In this document: positions 1 to 24,059 of the stretch, one piece after another
Layout of the letters: the number at the start of each line of letters is the position of its first letter
Numbering within the stretch: position 1 is the first letter of the stretch
NCBI GenBank assembly: GCA_020466095.1
Contig: CM035808.1
Coordinates: 19,590,272-19,654,271, forward strand
Direction: 5' to 3'
DNA: 64,000 bases
Source of the DNA: Chlorops oryzae
Lineage: Eukaryota > Arthropoda > Insecta > Diptera > Chloropidae
Notes under the pieces: model-generated
The model's database searches: none
Seen by the model: only the letters and a program-made list of their open reading frames with translations
Told to the model about the DNA's origin: nothing
Program-made: the position numbers and the translations under genes

Positions 1-339
1 TGGTAGTTGACTCTTCAAAAGCCACTTTGAAAGACTTTTTGATTTCAAAATAATTCATAAAATTTTGACCGAACGTATAAAACACTATTTTGAAGGTTGG
101 CATCAAAAACTCTCTATTCAGCTCTCAGATATTTTGACATTGCTTTATTTTTTTGAGAGAGTATTTTGACGTCAAATTTATGTAGTGTGTAAACGATGAA
201 TCAAAATAATTTTTCAAATTTTGACGTCAAATTTTTTTTTAATGTCAAATGTTTAAATGCCCCATTATAATATTAGCCCTATATAGAAGGAAAACATTTA
301 TGTTCATTGAAGAATATTTTTTTTTACAAAATTCTCAAT

Positions 340-900
340 GATTTAAGGGGTTATGAGTAGTCAGAATTTGTAGAAAATTCTGTATTTGTTTTTATTTTAA
401 TAAAATAAAAAAAATAAAAATAATATAAGGATGAAAAATTTCGTGCATATTCATAGGGTAATTTTGCGTTTTCTCGCCTGATTTTTGGTAAAAAGTTGTT
501 CAGCTTTGAAGTGGCACTTAAATCAAAATATTTTGAAAATATTCTTATTGACTTGGGCCACAAAAGTTACAAAGAGATGAAAAAATCATAAAATGTTTGA
601 CATTTTTGCAATTTGCAGCTACTAAATGGAGTTTTTGCGTACTATTAATGTACTATTAATGATTCTAGGTGTAAAGCTTTGTCATAGATAGGAAAGAAAA
701 CTATTGAACGCGTTACGAGATATAGCCATAAATAAGTGCGCTACTAAATTCTCGGCCACACTTTTTGAGATCTATTTAAAAACCAAATTCGAAATATTTG
801 ACCAAACCAAATTTAGGGAGCTGCTATATTCTCGGAATGCTTTCAGAAACTCCACTAAATTTTTAGTTTACATTCGATGACCTCAAAAATGTGTCCTAGT
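340..900. repeat. Dispersed repeat, copy 1 (related to 34,727-35,260)
   Basis: The blocks ACGAGATATAGCCATAA and TTCTCGGCCACACTTT occur in the same order as in a second copy near 35.1 kb. The flanking sequence is similar but diverged (for example TGGAGTTTTTGCG against TGGAGTTTTTTCG). The two copies lie in the same orientation about 34 kb apart. I see no coding capacity, so this is an old interspersed element of unknown class. Confidence 0.6.
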
Positions 901-922
901 GTTATACGAATTTTATTTCCGG

Positions 923-955
923 TCCCTTGGAATTCGTTATAGAGAGTTTCGACTG
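923..955. mobile_element. Solo end of CAGTCGAAACTCTC-type MITE
   Basis: The sequence reads TTCGTTATAGAGAGTTTCGACTG followed by TA. This is the inverted form of the end at 26,893 and matches the right end at 33,732. Only one end is recognisable here, so it is a truncated copy. Confidence 0.55.
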
Positions 956-3586
956 TATTGCAAAACTTATTTTTTTCGTCCAATTGATTTTAAATGAATG
1001 TCCAAGGATTTATGACGGTCACCCCCAGGCACTTCTGTTGGAACTGGGTCAACACAACCAGCCAAAACTTTTAAAATTATTTAAAAAAAATTTTTTTTTT
1101 TCAAATTTTCGTGAAGTCAAGTCGTATGAAGTATGCTGTCGTGATACCATATTTTTGTAAAGTAAAATGATTTACTGGTAAAAAAAATTATTGGAAATTC
1201 TGATTGTTTGCATATTCATACCACCCCTAGCCCCTTAACTATTATAATGAAGCGTTGAATTTGATACTCACATGGTCATTTGTCAAGGCTGATGGAATTC
1301 AAAGATTTCTTTTACATTGTTAAGCAACCATCGCTCGTTCTCTCTGAGAATCGCTATGGTTGCATAGGTACCTCGACAAGAAAGTTAATTGAGAAAATTT
1401 ACTCTATGTGCGAGACCAGCTGACTTTTGTTTTGATGTTACACGTGCTTTTTTTGGCCACTCACATGCCTGAGCGCCTAAATGCCGCTTTGTTTTCAAAC
1501 AATATATTTTATAACAGATGAATTCGCGAGAAAGCGTACTCTCATTTGCACATGCGCCTTGCATCGTATAATGTTTTGCAAAGTTCTCCTTGAAGAATTT
1601 TCACTTTCAGTTGCTTAAGTTGTATAATCCTGTTTGCAAGGATACGGACTGTGAGAATATTATTATTTTCAATTTTCGTTTTTGCAACTTTAAAAAAATA
1701 CAATCGTTTTTTCCAAATGTCTCAAAGTTCAACATTAAATTTACGATAACAAAAAAAGACTCGTATGCAAAAAAAAAACAAACAAAAAACAAAAAATTAA
1801 TTAAATAAAATCCGTTTTGTTTTGATCAAAAATGTGTGGTTTTGTAAGAAAACTTTACTTTGTCTATGTGGTGTATTGAAATTTTTTGTTCTCATATTTT
1901 TCACCATTAAATTCTACAAGGACCTCGATTTCGATTTGAAATGTGCAAAGAATATAATTCTAAAAAAAAAGAATTTCTTTAACAAATTAAAATTAAAAAT
2001 AAATACCAAGAAATATTTTTACTATTGAAAAGTCAATCGTCAATTTCTTTGAAAAATATTTTGTCTGTAGAAAAAATGTGTATCCATTGAATGAGAGAAA
2101 AAATGTATACACCCAACTCGAGTGTATATATAATATAGAGTCTGAAGCAAGCTTATACTATAATCCGTTGAACACCTGTTTGAATTTTGTTGCGAACTAT
2201 CAGCTGTTTAAGACACGCTTAACAGTAAATGTTAACAGCTGATATGGCATGTATGCCTAAGCATATGCTTCAAATATTTACAAATCTCGATTTCACGTGG
2301 AATTCCGCGGTTTAAATACGAAATCGAATTAGAATTTGATTTTCTTAACCATCCGGTCAATTACCAGCATACCGGTCTTTTTGCCTTTTTTTCCCAGGTA
2401 GAATTCATTAAATCAAAAACATTTTAAAGTCGTCCGGAGTATTTTCATACCAAATTTTCGTCAAATATTTGTTAATAATCAATTACACTACTTAGTTTAA
2501 AAATAATTTAATTCTATTTCTTCTCAACATCTAAATTCAAATTTTTCATGGACTTTGGTCTTTTAAAAACGAAAAATCATATTTAAAAAATCCTTCTTTT
2601 TAAAATGATTTTTGAAAGAAAAAAAAAACGTTTTTTTGAAGGAGTATTGAAGCTTTTTGAGCGGAGCTCGACAATTCATCATCCGATTTGAACAAATTGT
2701 CGCTCAAATTAATCAAAATTAACCCCTCTTGGACTTCCTTTCAAATCAATTTAAGATTGGTCAAGAAAATAAGAATCTGTGGACATTTAAACCTTAAAAA
2801 AAATCATATATTTTTAGAGAAATTTCCTCAAATATTTCCATTTATTTATTGGCATCTAAAAATCGATCGCAAACAGAATTTTTTTTTCTTTAATTTTTTA
2901 TTTAAAGTTGGTTCTTTTCCAAGCAAATGGGATATTAGTTTTCAAATTCTATGGATAAATAGCAAAGTTATAGCTTTATAAGCGAGGGAGTAAAAGAAAA
3001 ATAATTTCTTCCACAAAAATTTTTTCAAATACTGTTTTCGTGTTTAGAAGGAAGAAAGTCTATAAGAAAAGTTCATCTAGATGTCCTGAAAATATTTTTA
3101 TAAAAAATTATTTGTAAACTAGTGTAATTAGTTATTTAATAACAGCTATAAACTATCAAACTTTATACCTCCTTCGTTCACAGTTTGGTCATTGATCGGA
3201 CGGTTAAAAAAGGTCCTTCACTAAATCGGCATTCTTTAATATGTAGTGCACATATATTTTTTATTTAAGGCAACAGAAAATACTTGTTTAAATTCAGCAC
3301 CGAAAAGTATGCATTTGATTATTATGAATATTTCCTTTAGTCAGGAATCCGTTAATCCTTGTCGGCATATCCATATAAACACAAGGCTTGAGCAAGGCTT
3401 TTTGGGTGCTGTGCAAACTTTTTTAAAGCCACTATTCGTTTGTAAGGGCTCAAAGTTTTAGAAATTGAATTTAAACTATTCGAATGCATACTTTTAGGTG
3501 TTGTATTTTAATATTTTCTGTTGTCATATTTTTATTTAAATATTATAAAACTCGAATTGATTGAAAATGCATTTTGTTGTTATAGA

Positions 3587-3827
3587 TAGAGCGTGTATTT
3601 TTAAGCATTTATAAAATTGAAGCGTACTTTATGGGGCAAAAAATTTGTTCAATTTACATAAAGTTAAGATTCAAATCGATTTTTAGCCTATTAAAGACTT
3701 TTTCAAAGCTAGGAAATCCCCTTGAAGTTCAAATTCGCTACTTATTTCCAAAATGGTGATAAGAAAAAAAATATCCCCCCCACAAAGTATGCTTCAAATT
3801 TATAAATGCTTAAAAATACACGCTCTA
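3587..3827. mobile_element. Short TIR element (MITE), about 240 bp, TA-flanked
   Basis: The left end GAGCGTGTATTTTTAAGC is repeated in inverted orientation at the right end (GCTTAAAAATACACGCTC). The similarity continues inward for about 45 bp with few mismatches, and TA lies at both borders. There is no coding capacity. TA borders fit a Tc1/mariner-type MITE, which is inference. It sits about 220 bp before the first visible na exon. Confidence 0.7.
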
Positions 3828-4046
3828 GTTATAGAATATACAAAAATTTCTAACAAGTCAACTCAACAACTATTGCATGATTATTTCATTTGAAAATAGA
3901 GTATATGCTGCTAACATGAATGAAAATAGTTGGCAATGTTTGACCGGCAACGACGTTTAGGGGCTGCAGGTACCAACAGGTATGCCTTAATATTTCTTTT
4001 GAAACGATATCTTTGTATATGAATATATTTATGTATGTATTCGCAG

Positions 4047-16574
<12,528 letters not shown>

Positions 16575-16592
16575 TTGTTAAAATTTGTTAGA

Positions 16593-16616
16593 AATAAAAA
16601 TGTTAAGTACAATAAA
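16593..16616 (+). terminator. na: na poly(A) signals
   Basis: AATAAA occurs at 16,593 and 16,611, 19 and 37 bp after the na stop codon. The predicted 3' UTR of the main isoform is therefore very short, unless longer isoforms use downstream exons. Confidence 0.7.
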
Positions 16617-16720
16617 AATATCTTTTTGCAAATGGGAAAAACATATTGTCGTTATTCCTTTTCACGTTTCCAACAGAAGAAAATAGCTAAATAGCTAAAC
16701 TCTTCATAGGAAATAGAAAA

Positions 16721-16882
16721 ATGTGTCCACACCAGATGGATCATAATGATGGATGCAATCATGGTAAGTATGGCATTGATTTTACTCAAGCTAATTACCT
16801 TATATGGCATTTAAATAATGAATATCGTCTATTTGTAGATCCGCCTCAAGCACAAGTGCAGTCGGCCGGCCGCAGCATATAT
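16721..16882 (+). other. Two-exon mini-ORF downstream of na (possible small gene or alternative exons)
   Basis: ATG at 16,721 opens a 43-bp exon ending at 16,763 in a strong donor (GTAAGT). A 75-bp intron ends TATTTGTAG, and a second exon at 16,839-16,882 ends in another GTAAGT. The spliced frame stays open and begins MCPHQMDHNDGCNHDPPQAQ, but I find no further exon. The G/C-rich, Gln/Pro-rich composition and paired consensus splice sites are unlike the surrounding AT-rich DNA. It could be alternative 3' exons of na (a TCTTCATAG acceptor lies just before), the start of another gene, or a relic. I do not recognise the peptide. Confidence 0.3.
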
Positions 16883-16981
16883 GTAAGTACGGAGAGCATC
16901 CTTTATATCCACTTGGGTTTTTCTAAATAACTCAAAGAGCAACCCTTTGATTTTAATAAAATCAATTTTTATGAAATGTAG

Positions 16982-17300
16982 TCTTGACCTCACATACATT
17001 TTTGTTAAATGATAGAAGGATTTCATCTCTGAATGGGCGTAGCACAAATAATAGGCGTGGCAGTCTTTGATCTACATATTTCTCTCGCAATGAGTGCTTG
17101 ACCTCCATACATTTCTTGGTAAATGATAGAAGGAGTTTCCCTAGGGCATTGAAATTTGGCATGGAAGTTTCTTCGCAAATATCTATGAAATTCAAAAAAA
17201 AAATTCGAAATGAAACCACCCCAATCCCGAATTTCCATGAAAAGGGGTGGACCCAAATTCCACAATTTTGAACCCACAGTGATAAAATTCGGAACATAGC
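16982..17300. repeat. Diverged tandem repeat with TTGACCTC/AAATGATAGAAGGA blocks
   Basis: The blocks CTTGACCTC, then ACATTT.TTG.TAAATGATAGAAGGA, occur at about 16,982 and again at about 17,098, so a ~115-bp unit is duplicated. No coding sequence is evident. It is probably a fragment of a dispersed element. Confidence 0.5.
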
Positions 17301-17931
17301 TTACTGTTATGCCTCAAAGTAGGAAAAGTCTAACTTCGTAAAGCTGACACGCCTACTTTTTGTGCTACTCCCACTCGAACGTGTTTTCACGTTCGCGTCT
17401 TAAGTCTCTAAGAGCCTATACTGAGATAGAGCCTATACTGAGATATGCAGTAAGGAAAGCGCCCATAAGAAATACCTGCAAAAAAATTGAAAAGTACTCC
17501 GAAGTAAATACTTTACTTTCGCTTATACTGAGATGTCAAGAAATCAAGTGCGCAGGGTTGCATGCGACTTTCCTGCTATACTTCGCCATAGATATGAACA
17601 TGTCCATGTTTTATGCGAAGTAAATGCCAGGACAGCTAATTGCGGTACATTTTTCAAAGTAAATACCATATATAACTATATATGTCACTCAGGAGCCGTT
17701 TCTATTTTGGCTCTTTTCAACACGGTCTTGGGTACCCACCACGGTCTTGGGTACCCACCAAAGTGAGCATTTTTCACTTAGGTACTCACCAAAAGTATTT
17801 CTCTCTCGCTCTTTTTTTGCCTGCCGAGTAACATCTCTTTCTAACTGGCGCGAAATGTCCCGCCCAAAATCCATGAGAGTGACATATATAGTAATATATG
17901 GTAAATACTAACACCAACTGCATATCTCAGT

Positions 17932-18166
17932 CAGTGCCGTAGCAATTCTGTTTTCTGTGGGGGAAAATTTTTTTTTCAATTTGCGTGGGGGGAAAATTTT
18001 TTTTCAATTTTAACGTCTATTTTAATTAAAACCACATTACATGCACGCTTTCAATGCATGTTTTTTCGATTGTCATTTATTTTTTCTCCTTTTTTAATTT
18101 TTTCATGGGCAAAAACAAAAATGCGTGGGGGATCCCCCTCTTTCCCCTATGGTTGCTACGGCACTG
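17932..18166. mobile_element. hAT-type MITE with perfect 8-bp target duplication
   Basis: The left end CAGTGCCGTAGCAA pairs with the right end TTGCTACGGCACTG. The bases on both sides are ATCTCAGT (17,924-17,931 and 18,167-18,174), a perfect 8-bp duplication. The interior is G/A-rich with GGGGGA runs and T tracts and has no ORF. The ends resemble those of the 14,157 element, so both were probably mobilised by related hAT transposases. Confidence 0.92.
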
Positions 18167-18186
18167 ATCTCAGTATTGCCTCTTAA

Positions 18187-18905
18187 GCGCCAAATAAACA
18201 TTCAGTGTGACTGATCAGTCACCCGTGTACGTGTTAATGTACTCTTGGCCATACATTTAACATCATGTGTTGGTGTACAGCACACCCCAGTAGTTATTTG
18301 TAACCGATGGTAATGCAAAAAGTAGTTCAAAAGGCGTACTGTTTATGCATGTCAGAATCGATTATTTTTAACACGGCGATGTCCTAGCGAATGTAAGGCA
18401 TGCCTATTTGCATTACCAGTTGTACGAAAAGTAATCGAAAATACTTGACTTTATAATGCATTACTATTTGCATTCTAAAGTGATGCTATAGAAATATGTA
18501 ACACTTTGCTTTGGGAGCGAACATATCAGGCAACACATTACCTTTTCGATTACCTCTCCATACAAATTTGTTCAATTTACTTTGCATTTCTTTTTGCATT
18601 CCTATTTCATCGATGAAAAAATGCATTACTTTGGTAATGCACTTCCTAAATAACTGCTGGGACAAGCTCTTTTTCACTAACTTGCCGGTCACACGTATGA
18701 AAACATGTTTTGAAACAATTCGTAAGTAGAGAAAGACGTGCAAAGTAAAAAGACGGTTGTTTGTTGAATTTTCCGAAACAATCTTTGTTTCTCTTTCTTT
18801 CTCATGTATTCAAATGGGATGTTTTCGAAACATGTTCCATAAGTGTGACCGGCGAGTAACACAATTCAATGACTGATTCAGTCAGACTGAATGTTTATGT
18901 GGCCC
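18187..18905. mobile_element. ~720-bp TIR element with nested foldback MITE
   Basis: The outer inverted repeats are GCGCCAAATAAACATTCAGT at the left and ACTGAATGTTTATGTGGCCC at the right, and pairing extends into GACTGA.CAGTC. Nested near the right end (about 18,679-18,860) is a second inverted pair, TTGCCGGTCACACGTATG against TTCCATAAGTGTGACCGGCG. A reverse-orientation relative of its core lies at about 24,470-24,610. There is no coding capacity. Confidence 0.6.
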
Positions 18906-19089
18906 TTTAGGGGAAATATAATGCTACCATTTTTTGGGGATTTTTACTACTGCTATCGGCGAAAAAAATTCGAGACTGGCAGCGCTGATCTCTATCGAAG
19001 CAGCAAACGGTTTTTTCGCGTGCGAATCCAGAAAAAATAATCGAATTTCTTAAGAAAAGCTGGCAAAGGGCATAATCAATTGAAAAACA

Positions 19090-22070
19090 ATGGAACCAGC
19101 AAATGAAGTCGTGCAAAATGAATTGAATTCATCAAATGCCGTCGAAGAAACCGAGAAGTCGGCGACTCCTATAGCAACAACAACGACGACGACAGAAACA
19201 AAAACGACGGATACAGCCGAAGCAACAACAACCGCTGCAACAACAACAATAGCAACAACAACAACAGCAACAACAACCACAGAAACAACAACCGTAGAAA
19301 CAATAACCGCAGAAACAACAACGACAGCAACTATTACAACTGCTACAACTATTACAAATGCCACAACGGCTACAACTGCCGCAACTGTCACGACGGCTAC
19401 AACTGCCACTACAACGCCAGTAACGACAACTGAAAAAAAAGAAGAAGTGATATTACTTTCGGATGGCGAACTTCTTATGCCAGCGCCTGAAAAGATAACA
19501 CCAAAAAAGCGTCCTAGCTTGGGCAATGCAAGTAAGTAGTAGTCTATTTTTTAAAAGTACCTATAATTGATGTGAATATTCACTTTTGCAGATGATCAAA
19601 ACCGTTTAAAACGCCGTAAATTGCGAATAGCTGGAGCGCCTAAAATGCCGTTAACTGGTGAGTACGTTGTATCTTGAGATCCTTGATCCTTGACACTTGC
19701 CTCCACGTGAGGGTTTCTACTTGTTGCTTCCTGTTTATCATTGATAGCTTGGTCTTATTCAAAAATAGATACCACAATAGCTAACCTCGAGGAATTAAGT
19801 ATACAAATTAGGATTCTATTTTCTCTCAACACGATCTAAATGTCAATGAAATATGATCATTTCCACAGAAATGCTTTAAAATGTCGATGGTTGTCACTGT
19901 GACCAGTTGAGGGGAATCTGCTCTAAATAAAAAGACATTTATGATCTTCAGTAGAGTCTTAGGGCAGAAAAGTGGGCAAGAAATGTTTTAAGGGGCCTTA
20001 CAGGACCAAACTTTTGTTTAAAGATTTCAAAATTTAATTTTAGGGAACTTAGTCCATGTTTTGAGACATTCAGGGGAATATAGAAAATTAAAGACGATTT
20101 TTTGGACGACCTGAAAGCTGCAATATATCTGCTCAGTTCTTATAAACTTCCTTTAAAAAACAAATTTTGTATTCGCAAACATTTGCTTTTATAGGTAAAT
20201 AACAAAAAAACTACTTCCGTTTTTCGATACATTACGATACCATATTTGATAGAGAATATATCAGGCAATCACTTTTTGCTAGCTCTTAAGACTTACAGCG
20301 ATTTTATATTTTTCCCCGGGGATTCCACCTTAATCCACTGGGTTCCCATCTTGCCTCCTCAATGAGTATGGACCGACTTGGCTATCTTTGGTGGAGATAC
20401 GGTGCTATCCTCACCTCATAAATTACCAACAGCCACCACGATACTCCCCGAAGGGCCGTTCCCAATAACCGGAACATACAACGTACTCCCATACATCGTA
20501 CTCCCATACAACGTACTCTCATAGAACGTACTCCCATGCTCCCATGAAAACACATCCCGGGGCACTGGTTCCCGTGGCACCATGTTATGTCTTGTTGTCT
20601 AGTGTCTAGCCAGTGTATGGTCAGATAAGTAACACAAGGAGTAACGAAAATGAATACTTCTCGGTTTTTTTTTTTTACATTAAAGACTGACTGTTACGTG
20701 CGCCATCATGAAAATGCGCATATACCGTTTAAGTCCAAATATTCAATGAGAATCGAAGTTATGAAAGATGACATGACTATCAGCCCGATTCTGAATATTG
20801 CCGGGGAATTCGATCTTTATTTTTATTTTTTATGCCTCGGTGAACACAATGATGGCGTTGTTCTGCTGATATTTGCCTGCTGTGATATGATTTCATTAAA
20901 TATAAAAATAGTTGAAGTTCTCTTACAGGCTAATTTCGTCGAGTTTTCACTGACATTTTCTTCAACTTTTAAACTTTTCAATGCTTCCTTCATAAAATTT
21001 AACACTTAACGTGGAAATAACCCTTAATCTAGAGGAACTTTCAATTGTCTCTAGTGGGATCTAAAACGTTCACTATTTTGTTATTTAACCCAAAACAATA
21101 TACCGCCCATTATATCTTAGTTTTGAGTCTTTCGAGTATTCGGGCTTCACTATAACAACAAACACACGCGCATATTTTAAGGTTACGTGCGATACATGAA
21201 TGAAAGGCGGGAGATACTGCGCAAAGAGTTTCCAAATAAAACCGCCATGGAGCATACGAAAATGATCGGTGAGGAATGGCAACAACTCGCCGAGGAAATT
21301 AAAGCACCATTTATGAAGGCAGCAGCAGAAGACAAAGAACGGTGAATATCAATAGAAATAATTTCAATATTATTTGATAATCAATATAATTTTCTTACAG
21401 GTACACTACTGAGTTTAACAATTTCCTTAAATTACATCCGGACATATTAGAATTAGAAGGAGCCAAAATGAAGCAACAAGCTAAGAACAAACAAGAAGCA
21501 AAAAATACAGCAAAAGAGAAACCTGAGTTCAATGGCGGTAATAAATCATCATCATCATCATCAAAAGACAATAGCAAGTCAAAAGATAGCCATAACGCAA
21601 AAGCAGAACAACCAAATCGTCGCGCATCCACACCACTGGCCAACAGTACGAATCACATGCAATGCGGAGAGATACCAATCTTTACGAATGAATTCCTTGA
21701 ACATAATAAGATCTTCGATGCTGAATTACGATCCTTGCGTAAATCCAAAACGGATATTGAACAACAGAACTCCGTATTGGAAAAACATGTTGAAAATATG
21801 AAATTCGGCGTCGAAAAACTAACAAATGAGAATGATAATCTGCAAAAGAAAAATCGATTGCTCGAAATTTTCCTAACCAAGCTGAAGACAAAATTGGCGA
21901 CAGCATTTTCAGGACTAGGGATCCCGTCGGAGCCGAATGGAGCAACAATTGAAAATATTGAAAAGTACATGGCTGATTTATATCAAATGGCAACTTCTAG
22001 CAACGGGCCAGCGAGTTTAAACAAGGCTAAAGATATTATAAGGAAATTGGATCTCGAGATACAATTGTAA
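19090..22070 (+). CDS. HMG20A/B-like HMG-box, coiled-coil chromatin protein
   Basis: Exons 19090-19531, 19592-19657, 21182-21341 and 21401-22070 splice in phase to 445 residues. Residues about 25-120 are a Thr/Ala-rich low-complexity tract. An HMG box runs from about residue 163 (PKMPLTGYVRYMNERRE) to about 236, with the conserved W and the KERY end. Residues about 330-388 are a heptad-rich coiled coil. HMG box plus C-terminal coiled coil is the architecture of HMG20A/HMG20B (iBRAF/BRAF35), nuclear proteins that act with the LSD1-CoREST histone demethylase complex; a similar role here is inference. The start is the first ATG after a short stop-containing leader, with no upstream splice evidence. 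AATAAA lies at 22,272. It is slightly longer than vertebrate members because of the Thr-rich N-terminus. Confidence 0.85.
19658..21181 (+). other. Long intron of the HMG20-like gene with repeat pieces
   Basis: This 1.5-kb intron holds a small direct-repeat cluster around ACGTACTCCCATAC (about 20,479-20,545, four imperfect units). It also holds a solo end of the CAGCCCGATTCTGAATATT MITE at 20,781-20,813. No exon is evident. Confidence 0.6.
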
Positions 22071-22365
22071 ATGCTGCGCTTCCACAACCGTTCAATATTT
22101 TCTAATCCAGACTGATATTTAGGCTTACAAAGACTCAAATTAATTTTCTCCAACATTATTTCACTCGTCTTACTCTTAGATATTCCCTTTTGCTTGCTTG
22201 TATAGTTTCTAATGAATGCCATAATTTAAGTATATGTATGCAGGGGAAGCAAAACATTCCTAATACTTTTAAATAAAATCTACTACGAAAATCAATTCAA
22301 CAATTTTTTATTCATCGCAAAATTTAAAAACTAGCAGAATACATCACATCTCATTCTTGATAGAA

Positions 22366-22593
22366 TCACTTCTTCTTGGGCTTCAGCATGTTGTAAGCGA
22401 TTATCAAAGCAAAGAAACCATAAGTGGCTTTGGCTACCTAAAAATCCAAAATGAAAATTTTAGTTTTACATAACGATTGGTCTCTTCTTCTTCTTCTTGT
22501 TCTTACGTTTGCTCGGCCACGAAAAGTTGATCCGTTGAAAGTTCTTGCTAATCCCTTAAGTTTTGGATCATCGGCATGAGAGTCTCCAGCCAT
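22366..22593 (-). CDS. DAPIT/USMG5-like ATP synthase membrane subunit (52 aa)
   Basis: A two-exon minus-strand gene. Exon 1 runs 22593-22507 (ATG to donor GTAAGA) and exon 2 runs 22437-22366 (acceptor TTTTTAG to TGA), joined in phase. The product is 52 residues: an N-terminal MAGDSHADDPKLKGLARTF, a central RGRANVAKATYG, one hydrophobic segment (FFALIIAYNML), and a lysine tail KPKKK. This is the layout of the ATP synthase membrane subunit K family (DAPIT, USMG5), small single-pass inner mitochondrial membrane proteins that stabilise ATP synthase dimers. The complement of AATAAA lies at 22,307-22,312. The gene converges on the HMG20-like gene, with the two poly(A) signals about 30 bp apart. Confidence 0.85.
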
Positions 22594-23477
22594 TGCTGTT
22601 AATACAAAAACAGAAAGTCTTATATTTTGTCTTGAAAACTATTGGAAAATTTAAATTACTGCTTCTGTAGTCTGTTTTGCCCTTTTTGCCAAACGTCAAA
22701 CTAGAAGATTCAGCTTTGACGTTTCTCTTTCATGACATTCGGCGTCGGTGTGCTCAAAGCCTGTTATATACACTTTTTCTACCAAGCACCCCGAAAGAAT
22801 CTACCAAAATTAGTATATACGTTGTTGATAAAAAAAAAAATTTGTTTCTTAATACATAAAATTGAATATGGATAATGACGGTTGCGGTCTGGATTGGCAA
22901 TATCTGGTATGCCATGAAAAATTGAATTTCGAGACGTAGGGAAAGGTTATATATGCATATAGAAAATCTATCACATACTGGTGAAATCTACCACTTTATT
23001 CTTTTTCGATTCTCAAAAAAACAATTGCCGGACTTTATCCCATGCATGAAGCATATTGCATTCAGTGCTGAAGTCCCTCTAGTGAAGCATTTCATTTCGT
23101 AAAAGAGGCCAATTGATGAAATATTTTCAAATGATCTTCTAGTGAAAATATCACAGAAGCAATGAGCGATGTTGCATACAGACTCTTCATGCAAATGAAA
23201 ATTTTTCATTTGAAAGAGGGTTGTATTAACTCACCATTGATTTAGAATGAAGATCCTATGAAATTTGCATGACAATGATGTTTTTCAATCTGGGTGCTAC
23301 AATTCTCAAAAGTTTTATAATTTTTTCTTTTGACTTAAAGATGTTCTTGATAATTGAAACTCTTAAGTCTTTCCAAAGGCGAAAATGTGTCGAACGGTCA
23401 CGAAGAGACGAAATATGGCCATATCCGCCAATTTTTTAAAATATTCATTGAAAAAATGCAAGTTTGAAAGCGCTTAA

Positions 23478-23720
23478 GGTACTTTTAGACGATATGTTTT
23501 TTCCATGTGTACTGTCAAAATTTTCTTATTGCAAATTGAATATGGCGTCTAAAAGCAACCCATACTTTGCATAGGTTCTCTCCAAGTTGACGTGACAAAT
23601 ATGTAAACAGAAAGAATCATAGAACAACGCGTTCTTATTTCATACGTTTACATATGGAAAATTGGACGGATCGATTATGAACAGTACACATGTAAAAAAC
23701 ATTATCAGTCTAAAAGTACC
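23478..23720. mobile_element. ~243-bp MITE with long inverted ends
   Basis: The left end GGTACTTTTAGACGATATG and the right end CATTATCAGTCTAAAAGTACC pair over about 40 bp, continuing through the CATGTGTACTGT block. There is no ORF. The flanks are TTAA on the left and TTTA on the right, so the duplication is unclear. Confidence 0.8.
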
Positions 23721-23795
23721 TTTATCTAAAACATTTAAAAAATTTTATTCAAAATTTATTTTCCTTCTCCTCTTAGATCCCCCGCCGTATACATA

Positions 23796-24059
23796 TTATT
23801 TTTTGCAAATGAAATTCTCACTCCCGTTGGCACCATAGTCTTTGTTCAGAATGATATTATGATTTATGTTAGCAGCATATACTCTATTGACAAATGAAAT
23901 ATTCATGCACATTGGATCCATTTTACAAGTCAACAGCACATGCACTTTCTCCCAATTGAAGTTTTCATGCGGATCAGGGTCATACACTCCTTTACCTAAT
24001 GAATAACACATGAATTTTGAAGATACTGAAAATAGCGGCCATCTCCTAACAAACTTCAT
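23796..24059 (-). other. Possible terminal exon or repeat-derived ORF
   Basis: An 87-codon open frame. An acceptor-like TTCATTAG precedes a G followed by VYDPDPHENFNWEKVHVLLT, and a stop and two AATAAA-like motifs follow (complement at about 23,740-23,765). The composition looks coding, but I do not recognise the protein. A ~45-bp piece (FVNRVYAAN) is repeated, not in frame with anything known, on the plus strand at about 3,880-3,925, so this may be part of a dispersed element rather than a host gene. Confidence 0.25.

Larger units (their letters stand above)
1..3586. other. AT-rich non-coding DNA 5' of na
   Basis: I see no convincing exon here. Open frames are short and without splice context. 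The stretch holds a dispersed repeat (about 340-900), the end of a CAGTC-type inverted-repeat element (923-955), many A/T runs, and a small palindrome around CAGCTG at about 2,200-2,245. The 5' exon or exons of na should lie here or further upstream, because the first recognisable na exon begins inside a codon. Confidence 0.5.
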
